64,000 nt of DNA. It comes from Larix kaempferi (taxonomy: Eukaryota > Streptophyta > Pinopsida > Pinales > Pinaceae). Shown piece after piece: positions 56,417 to 64,000 of this stretch. A program made the position numbers and the translations under genes. The notes under the pieces were generated by a model that had not been told where the DNA came from, ran no database searches, and saw nothing but the letters and a program-made list of their open reading frames with translations. The DNA is taken from positions 11,749,501-11,813,500 of the forward strand of contig BSBM01000826.1 of the NCBI GenBank assembly GCA_027924585.1. The letters are read 5' to 3'. How positions within the stretch are numbered: the stretch's first letter is position 1; each line of letters opens with the position of its first letter.

Positions 56417-57590
56417 AGTTCCTATTCGGTCTTACTCAAATTTGTGCTTGGGTTCCTAACTCAGCTAATCAAGGGATGGAGTCAACACCGTGAATTATAC
56501 CAAGTGACCAGATGACCAAATCAAGTGCCATGTGATTAGATTGCGGCTTGGACTAGATCAACTGTTGATAGTTCATTTCGCACCCATAACTGGCTCACAT
56601 TTTAGTCCTGGGTGAAAGATGCAAAATGATGAAACCATGGTTTACAAGTGATGGCATGTGACTTGTTTCACCTTGTGGTAGCAGAGTTTCAAAACCACTT
56701 ATTTCGCAAAGTGAAAAACACCCACCCAAAAACAATAAGCACATCCACTGTGCACACACTCGCTCCACCTTGGTATGAATAAGTAGGTGCAAATGACCCT
56801 AATTGATTAGGCATGTTGTCAACATTAAATCACATTTGTTCATTCTAGTGCACTATAACAAGGGATAAAAAGGGGAGAGACATTTGCAAATGGTGCAAAT
56901 TGATTGGGAATGTTTCCACCATTAAATATCACTCATTGGTGTTGGCATACTAGCATATGAGATAAGGGGAGGAGCACACATTTGAATGGCACATATTCAT
57001 TGGGAAACTATATAATTTTCCATTATAGTCACTCACACTAGAATATAATATTGGGATTTAAAGTGGAAGCCCCTTGCGCCGATGGTTGATATTTATTTAT
57101 CTAGATCCACATCATATCATTGCATCCATTCATGCTATGGGTCATCACTTTCCTGCAATGGATAATATCGGAGATTCACTCGAAGAGGGAAGATTCATTG
57201 GGAATAAAAAGATACCATCATAGATCCCACTGGTTTAAAAAATTCTGATCTTTTTCATCGACATAAGGGACTTGATAAATAAATGATGTTATCCTCCATC
57301 TCTAATGGCTAATTAAAAAATGATCATATGTATTTCCTACTCAAACATGATGACTATGCCACCTTATTTCACCATGAATACGACATAAATGTTCATGATA
57401 TGTGGAATTAAATGAGGATTTTTCTCTGGTATAATATCTCCAATTTCTCAGACAAAACAATTCAGTTTGTTGTTTTGCAGCCTTGCATGCAACACCTAGG
57501 GTTCTGAGCTACCTCCCTCAACCTCACCCCTTTGTCCCACCTTCTATTCTCCTGACTTGAGACCCTAGTACCACCCATGGAAAAACCATG
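56417..57590. other. Non-coding part of unit E, copy 2
   Basis: As in copy 1; no supported gene. Confidence 0.5.
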
Positions 57591-58520
57591 GGGAGGGGCC
57601 AAGGGCACCCCTGGATCGGCCCCCTCGTCCTCCAACCATGTCGCCTCTATACAAATCGGGACGGCTTAGGTGCCTATGACGTACCCGAAAGCCTTGACTG
57701 CTCAGAAGAACCCTTTGACATCCAAATCGTCAACTGGCATGAACACCTATATAGCCAAAGCTGCTAAAAGACCCCAACTCATGCTCCCAGCTGAACGCAT
57801 CAATGCCCATGCGCATAAACTCAAAGGTCATTCCTTGGTTGGAAAATTCATAGGTTTTTGGCCAATAGAGCAAGCCCTCTGCGGATGGATAATGTCCAAA
57901 TGGAAACCCAAGGCACACTTTCCTCTACAACTCAGATCAAAAGGATTCTTCACCATCATATTCCAGTGGCTCGAGGACAAAGCAAGAGTGGAGGATGGAG
58001 GCCCCTACTTCTTCAATTCAGCAGGTTTATACCTCTGACACTGGATGGAAAAATTTAGCCTTGATAAAGAGGACTTCACATGGGCACCAATATGGATAAG
58101 GATGTACTCATTACCGCAAGCATACTAGGATGGAGACACGCTCAAGGACATCGACAATACCCTTGGAAGCTATGTCAGAGTCGCAGAGAAAACAAGAAAC
58201 TGTAAGTACACCTCCTATGCCCATATATGTGTTTACATGCACATAGGAAAGTCTTTTCCCGACTTGATATGTCTTAACCATGAAGACACATAATGGTTTC
58301 AACCATTGGACTATGAGCATGTCCCTTTTCGCTATAGAAAATGCCATGAACATGGCCATCTATACCGTGACTGTCATCTCAACAATAGCGGCCCCCAAGA
58401 AAACAACAAGGATGAAGAGGGTTTCTAGAAATATGGAAGGAAAAGAAGACAACACTGCAAGACAACTACAGAAGAGAAGAAAACCAACGATCCTTCCACC
58501 AGCAACGACTTCACCATCCT
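57591..58520 (+). pseudogene. LINE ORF1 (DUF4283 and zinc knuckle), unit E copy 2
   Basis: Open for 122 codons from 57670 (ERINAHAHKLKGHSLVGKFI, FWPIEQALCGWIMSKWKPKA, FFTIIFQWLEDKARVEDGG), then a stop and the second half with YTSYAHICVYMHIG and the RKCHEHGHLYRDCHLN zinc-binding tail near 58336-58380. The knuckle is better kept than in copy 1 (Tyr-Arg-Asp-Cys). Two or three stops. Confidence 0.8.
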
Positions 58521-59056
58521 AGAAGGGAAACCAAAATATCCCATGGAAAAAGAACAACAAAAGGAGGATCTAGTCCTTACCCAAATGACAATAGATCATA
58601 TCCAAACTAACAAACCTGAGATAAATGAAGGCCTCAAGGACAAGCCCACGCCCTGTGAGGGATAGATTTTGGATGAGCACAAGATCCCCATGAACGATCC
58701 AAAGCAGAAAGTTAGCACTCAAGGACCTGGAATACAGATGGATGATGAAATGCTCGATCTATAACTAGGAGACTTATACCTCCTATGCTTGGAGGATGCA
58801 TGCACCAAAAATGCCTTCAACACTATCCCCCACGAACACATCCAACTCCTAAAAGAATACTTGAGAAAATTTAAGCATGTCAAACTAGGGGTTCACAACC
58901 TCCCCAAAAAGAGAAGCACAAGATGCAGAGGGACACCAAAAACAGAGTAAGAAAAACTTATCTTCAGAGAATAAGTCAATTAGGAACTAGACTGGTGGAA
59001 TCCGGTCAATATGCCCAGCTAATGGAGTTCTTCCCTACTGCTTTACAAGGTTCTCA
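58521..59056 (+). other. LINE region between ORF1 and ORF2, copy 2
   Basis: Hydrophilic, Lys/Asn/Asp-rich, read with stops; the C-terminal part of ORF1 and spacer. Deleted in copy 1. Confidence 0.5.
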
Positions 59057-60404
59057 ATGCAGCTAATCTCCTGGAATGTGAGAAGGCTCAATGGACCTAC
59101 TAAACACCATATGCTAAAACAAAAAATCATTCAATACTTTCCCTCTATCATTTTTTATAAGAAACCAAATGTCCCTTTGAGAAAGTCCAATCCCTTATGT
59201 CCAAACTATGGAAGGGATGCGAAGTCATATCAAATGAATCCCTAAGATATTTTGTAGGAATCGCAATAGCCTGGAACCCTAGCATTCTCACCCTGGATGA
59301 TTTTGTTTCCACTGCCCTCTCCCTCTCTGCCTCCTTTCACATCCTGGGCTCCAACCGCTCGAGCCATCTCACGAATGTCTATGGGCCTCAAGCCCCATCT
59401 ACTAAACTCAAGTTCCTAAGCACTATCTCCTGGATCACCCAGCAACATTATGACTCTCTCCTCATTTTGGGAGGAGACTTCAACATGATCACCTCTCTAT
59501 AGGAGAAAAAAGGAGGACGCCTTTTTGTCACCTCGGAAGACACTCTCTTCAAGCATTGCATCAATGATTGTGAGCTCATTGAACTTAATCCCTCTGAAGG
59601 CTTCTTCACTTGGAACAATCGCAGAGGTGGATCCCATCAAATTGCTTCTTGTCTTGACCGCTTCCTGGTATCTGAAAAATCCATTGACACAGGAGGATTT
59701 CTCTCCACAACGGTCCTTCCTTCTGTAGGGTCTGATCTCTTTCCAATTTCTCTCAACTGGCATCACTCAGGTCTGAAAAAATTCTGACCCTTTTGCTTTG
59801 AAATTTTTTGGCTAACTCACCCCTCTTTTAAGGACACTATTCGGGACCAGTGGCTCAATATGGAGGTGGAAGGCTGATCCAAAATGGCCATCTTTCATAA
59901 GAAAATCAAGATGCTCAGATCCCAGCTGCGAATATGGAATAAAACAACTTTTGGCAACATCTTCACTACCAAGAGCGAAATAGAAAAGGGCTTGGAGAAC
60001 ATACAAAAAGATATCATGGAACAGAGCCACACTAAAGAGCTCAAACGAAAGGAGAAAGAAAGTTTGAAGTAGCTGGACATCCGATGCGAGCAAGAAGAAA
60101 TCATGTGGCGGTAGAAATCCAGAATCAACTGGCTCAAAGAAGGAGAGAAAAACACCACCTTCTTCCACCGCACCAACATCCAACACAGAATGCACAACAA
60201 GATCAATTCCTTAATTTCTATATACGACACTACTTTAAGTGATCAAGGGGAGATAGAGAAAGAACTCATCAATCACTTCTAGACCTTTCTCACTGAGGAA
60301 AATGACGAAATATCACAGACCATCAGTAGGGTTACAAGACACATTCCCTCCATTCTAACTCCTGAGCACAATGCAACTCTCATGAAGGAAATCAAAATGA
60401 TGGA
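59057..60404 (+). pseudogene. LINE ORF2 (endonuclease and RT start), unit E copy 2
   Basis: The ORF2 start is visible at 59057 (MQLISWNVRRLNGPTKHHML). A frameshifted endonuclease follows: SSHLTNVYGPQAPSTKLKFL, LILGGDFNMITSL, EGFFTWNNRRGGSHQ, DRFLVSEKS-like, and a SDxxPISLNW box with Leu-Phe for His-Trp (GSDLFPISLNW), so the catalytic His is lost. The RT linker (MAIFHKKIKMLRSQLRIWNK, WLKEGEKNTTFF) runs to 60404, where the LTR of the next element cuts it. Confidence 0.8.
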
Positions 60405-62176
60405 TGTTAGCACTCTGATTTTTCCTTGGGCTGTATCAAGGAAACCTTGAGGTAACCTCAAACCAATCTTTAGACTGAAATTTGGCCTCCTTCAGCCAGA
60501 GAGGGCTCTCTCAGCAAATCTATCATCCAATGTCACCACGACAACAGTTTGACAATAAACTCAATGGCCAAATGTATAAAATAAATAAAAACTTAAGAAT
60601 TTTTAATGAGGTGGTTAGACAAACAGGAAAAGGATACCATTGGGTAATGGAGTCGAGAAACAAAAAAGAAATAGATCAACAGCCAAACAAATGTTTCATA
60701 CAAAGGCAAGATAGCTGTTTTATTACAGTCAATAAGATTTTGCAGGTGACAAGGAAAGAAATAAAGACAGTCCATTAACAATGGGCATCGATTTTCAGAT
60801 GAATCCACTGTTAACTTTGGAGAAATAAATGGATACTCAGATGCGAATAAATCGAGGCATATGATATGAATCTCAATCTATATAAACGTTCATCTAAGCA
60901 TAGAAGAAAATGACATGATGAAAGGCATAACAAAGAAGGTAACATGCACATGTAGAGAAAGGGAAAGTACAGACTGTAATTTTAAAACAACACATGAATC
61001 TTTGGTAAAAAATCTGCTCAGTTCTGAGATCTTTATTAATTTATGGAAACAACTTCAAAAAACTAGAATGGACACGTTCGTTCCTGGGAATCCCACCCTT
61101 TTCAAAACCTAACTGAAACTCTAAAAATAGAAACAGTTACAACTTATTTTTTTTTAAATTCAGGAAGTAAATTTTCTGAAACATAGGATTTAAATACCTA
61201 GCCGTATATCTCATATGGAGATAGATGTGTAAATTTTGAGAGAGGTTTTTGTAACGGGGCATGTGTTGAAGAAAATCCTCTTTCAGTTTCTAAAAATTAT
61301 TCTTCATTTGGTAGAAACAACTCTTTGAAGTTAATGACTAAAACAGTAAACTGAAATTCTGGAAAATTGCCCCATGAAGATGAGTTCGATTCTCTTAAAA
61401 CATAACACCTGTGTAAAAACTGAGATATTTTTTTGAATATTGGCCCGTGATGAAGAAAAACCTCGCTCAGTTTCCTAAAATTCCTCTCGGTTTGGCGGAA
61501 ACAACTTCTAGAAAATGGTGACTAAAACAGGCATTTTCTCAAAAACGTGTTATACTTATCCCATTTGATTTTCTCTATGGGATATATCCCACATTGGTTG
61601 AGCGGGAAATAATCGTGGTGTTTATATACCCCGCCGCGCACAACACTTGATAACACATAGCATTTTCTATTATACTTCTCTTCTTCGGGAATGGTGGTTC
61701 TGCATGGGCAGAAGGCGGTTTACAATACCACCCTCGCGTTGATGCGGATAAATAACAACGTGCCACATGCTCTCATGGTATTTCGTCCGCAACCACTTAC
61801 AATACATTGCGATCATGCCTTTTGGTGATGCGGAATCTCACGAGGACCATTGATCCTTGCGTGTAACATCTCCGCTGTCGGATCTTAGCTGGAGTTTAAC
61901 CCTTTTAATATTTATCATCGGACTATAGCATTTGTGGGTTTTTGTTTGTTGATTTTATTATAATTCTTATACACTTAGCAATATTTCTTCTAAGTCCTTT
62001 TCACTTGGGAAAAATTTTGACACATCTTTAGGCCTTCCTTTGGATTTTTGAAACATAGTGTCAACAAATTGAGGGAAAAAACATTTTCTCGGTCAAGATT
62101 GAAGACTTCACCAAAAAAAATGCTTTATTTTTGCACTGTCAAGGCTACCAGCACAAAATTTTATGGAGTGCTAACA
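60405..62176 (-). repeat. LTR of the gag-only element
   Basis: 1772 bp with an 11-bp terminal inverted repeat: TGTTAGCACTC at 60405 and GAGTGCTAACA at 62166-62176. Long for an LTR, as in Athila-like Gypsy elements. Contains a USE-plus-TATA arrangement (see next entry). No coding sequence recognised. Confidence 0.75.
61586..61628 (+). promoter_or_regulatory. USE-like and TATA motif pair
   Basis: ATCCCACATTG at 61586-61596 and TTTATATA at 61621-61628 are 24 bp apart. This is the arrangement of plant U6-type Pol III promoters (consensus USE RTCCCACATCG, about 24-26 bp from the TATA box). It reads rightward, which is antisense to the element. A run of T follows at 61896-61900 and 61940-61944. 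On the minus strand the same TATA (TATATAAA) may serve the LTR. May be chance or a shared LTR motif. Confidence 0.45.
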
Positions 62177-62195
62177 ACTGGCTCCTACTGGGGAT
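62177..62195 (-). other. Purine-rich tract next to LTR
   Basis: On the element strand GGAGCCAGT lies directly before the LTR, with more purine-rich sequence (GGGAGGACAG) some 15 bp upstream. A weak polypurine tract. Confidence 0.4.
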
Positions 62196-62463
62196 GCTGT
62201 CCTCCCAGCGAGGCAACAAAGAACACTGTAGACCATGTGCCTGACCATTGGGTAGCTCCCAACCTTGAAAACTGTGAAAACAACCACCTGCAACTGATCC
62301 TTACATCTGAAAACTAAATCTGAAACCCACTTAACTATCAAAAAATGAAAATTCACATGCTTAAAATGGACTGAAAACAAAAACACTGTACATACTGAAA
62401 AAATGTTTCCAGAGCAAACTATTCCCTCTACCTACTCTAGAATATCAAAGACTTTTTTCCCAA

Positions 62464-63642
62464 TCAAGTTATTCGGAAGCACCAATAAAGCCAATCCATT
62501 AGATGTTCAAAGAATCTGACTCTTTCACTTTTGAAATAAGTCACTAACAGAAAATATGATAGCACCGGCAACCAATGATATTCTTTATTCTCATAGTAAA
62601 AATTTTGCTGCAAATTTAAAATAAGAAATCTCTCCATAAACTCGACTATAGGATCAAAGAAGATAGATTGTATTTGAAGTTCCTTCGTATTTTCTGCAAT
62701 TTGACGGGGAAACTCAAATGTTCTTTCTTCTTTAACATTCTTTTCCAGAAATGAATGATTATCCTCATAATCTAATGCATCCTCAAATAGAAAACACTCT
62801 GCAAGATCATTAAACATGACAGCTCTATCTTCTTGATGAAAGAGCAGGGTGTCTAATAGCTGATTACCTTGCAGAAGATCGTCATCACTAATGGATTCCT
62901 TCAAAAGATCCTCACGACTGTCACCATTTAATTTCAGATTTACATGCCCAAAAATGGAAGAAGTTTCACTTACATATCCCAGACTATGTGAAGACCGCAA
63001 ATCTGTATAAGCAGGGGTTGTAACATGACTTTGCAGGAGCTGATCTATTTCTTCTTCCGTTAAAAGAGGAGGTGGTCTGTGCATTTCCTGAATAAAAAAA
63101 CTATTGTTTTCTTCTTCTTCTGCAGATTGATCATGATGATGGATGTATTCTTCATTTGTATACAAAGGAGTGGATGAATCATCATTTGTTTCTGAATAGA
63201 GCTCATGGGAATCTACTATCATTTCTTCATTGATTTTATCTACAGCTATCTTCTCTTGATCATCATGGCTATGGACTTGCGAAGAAAAATGATAAAATAT
63301 TTCAGACATGTCTTCGTCATTCATACCTTCCAGATATTTGTCAATACTTTCAAGATATTGTATGAAACCCTCAAACTGATCACAACAAATTTCCACTAAA
63401 GACAAAGCTGGAAAATCTACTGTATAATGCTCATAAAATGCTATGTGAAAATCTTTTAAAGAAAACAAACTGCCAAGTCTTAAAATTTCATACCAATCCC
63501 TTGCTTTTCCTTCTAAAGAAGCCATGAACATCTTCATAAGACAATCCTCATGAAACCTAATCTTCAGCTTGTGCACATGTATGTGAAATCTCATTAAATG
63601 TAAAACAACATTATCATTGTTTTCATCTCTGAATTTAGGCAA
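62464..63642 (-). pseudogene. Gag of the gag-only element
   Basis: Open for 392 codons, with PKFRDENNDNVVLHLMRFHI, EDCLMKMFMASLEGKARDWY, FSLKDFHIAFYEHY and VEICCDQFEGFIQYLE, a typical Retrotrans_gag capsid domain of Athila/Tat-like Gypsy elements (residues about 1-105). The rest is a long acidic region, rich in Glu, Asp and Ser, with HHDQSAEEEENNSFFIQEM, and no CCHC knuckle. The first codon of the open stretch is TTG; coding continues upstream in the same frame through an in-frame TAA near 63671 to SLLRRYAPMSRSHYPG around 63700-63735. So the true N-terminus lies farther right and the copy has at least one stop. Confidence 0.8.
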
Positions 63643-63974
63643 ATAAGATTGTGAATAAATTTTAGGAATTTAATTCGGAAAACCAGGATAATGAGACCTG
63701 CTCATAGGAGCATACCTTCTTAATAACGAGGCCATCTCGAAATACTGGAGCTGTAGATTCTGATTTGAAAATTGAGGAGACTAGCCTGTGAACCAATGCA
63801 AAACTGGATTGATTTAATGTGGAGTCGCCATGAAATTTCTGAAAACTGGATTCTTTGAAGATGGAGTCACTAGGTGAAAAATGCACAGCCTACTTAATAT
63901 CTGATCGTTGTTCACCATCAACAATCAAACCTACAACTTTGTCATTCATACCCAGGGAAAATGAAACCTTTGAT

Positions 63975-63991
63975 CCCCGACAACGGCACCA
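63975..63991 (-). other. Primer-binding site of the gag-only element
   Basis: Element strand TGGTGCCGTTGTCGGGG, matching the tRNA-Asp type site (TGGCGCCGTTGCCGGGG) with two changes. It is 3 bp from the right LTR start at 63995. Confidence 0.85.
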
Positions 63992-64000
63992 TAATGTTAG

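Larger units (their letters stand above)
54869..60404 (+). repeat. Repeated unit E, copy 2
   Basis: Collinear with 35834-40360, starting at the same base. Here it interrupts the integrase of a minus-strand Gypsy element. It retains about 1 kb (58515-59530) absent from copy 1. It is cut at 60404 by the LTR of the next element. Confidence 0.8.
60405..64000 (-). mobile_element. Gag-only LTR element (non-autonomous), cut by window end
   Basis: The left LTR (60405-62176) is followed by an internal region of only 1818 bp up to the primer-binding site and the start of the right LTR (TGTTAG at 63995-64000). The order of gag and primer site shows that the element reads leftward. The internal region holds a gag frame and nothing else recognisable, so protease, RT, RNase H and integrase are all missing. 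The predicted total length is about 5.4 kb. It would rely on enzymes of an autonomous relative. The left flank is ATGGA (60400-60404), the expected target-site duplication, but the right flank is outside the window. Confidence 0.75.

Noticed and set aside
61800-61860. Resemblance of 'tgcgatcatgcc' to the 5S rRNA start, as in Cassandra-type elements
   Set aside because: Only a dozen bases match and the internal promoter boxes of 5S rRNA are not found downstream.
1-64000. CRISPR arrays, tRNA and rRNA genes, bacterial operons
   Set aside because: No spaced short repeats, cloverleaf sequences or rRNA segments were recognised, and all recognised content is plant nuclear and retroelement-derived.

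Overview
The window reads as nuclear DNA of a seed plant with a large, transposon-filled genome. It is AT-rich and holds nested, decayed LTR retrotransposons and LINEs, with no operons, tRNA genes or rRNA genes recognised. The only host-type genes are two copies of an ABI4-like AP2/ERF transcription factor. The abundance of old, slowly decayed elements suggests a gymnosperm, but the sequence does not prove the species or class.

Layout, left half. Positions 1-3065 hold a decayed LINE reverse transcriptase, an RNase H scrap and non-coding AT-rich DNA. A tandem segmental duplication follows: unit 1 (about 3066-13826) and unit 2 (about 13827-27985). Each unit originally carried a non-coding repeat-rich stretch, the ERF gene on the minus strand with a 60-bp promoter minisatellite, a minus-strand LINE scrap and a plus-strand Copia element. 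In unit 1 the ERF copy is a pseudogene with a 34-bp net loss in the DNA-binding domain. In unit 2 the domain is open but the C-terminal tail is out of frame. Unit 2 also contains a 7.3-kb minus-strand LINE (13991-21256). A Ty3/Gypsy element (starting at 27991) interrupts its Copia copy. The order of events is therefore Copia insertion, then tandem duplication, then LINE and Gypsy insertions.

Layout, right half. The plus-strand Gypsy element (27991-35833) lacks a 3' LTR. It has a pre-gag reading frame, gag, three zinc-knuckle-like motifs, protease, an extra gag-like stretch, a reverse transcriptase missing its catalytic block, RNase H and integrase. A repeated unit (35834 to about 40360, and again 54869-60404) carries a decayed reading frame of about 405 codons with no recognised family, followed by a LINE with DUF4283-type ORF1 and endonuclease/RT ORF2. 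Between the two copies lie the rest of the first LINE, an LTR-like stretch, a complete Copia element (44121-50334, 459-bp LTRs, target duplication CCATC), and a minus-strand Gypsy 3' region. The Gypsy region has integrase followed by a second RNase H and an antisense plant-mobile-domain-like pseudogene with an intron. The window ends in a gag-only LTR element (from 60405) with a 1.77-kb LTR.

Almost all protein-coding sequence is transposon-derived and broken by stops or frameshifts. The ERF copy in unit 2 is the only candidate for a functional host gene. The most unusual items are the unrecognised duplicated reading frame, the antisense mobile-domain gene beside the integrase/RNase H pair, the minisatellites in and upstream of the ERF genes, and a USE-plus-TATA arrangement inside the last LTR.
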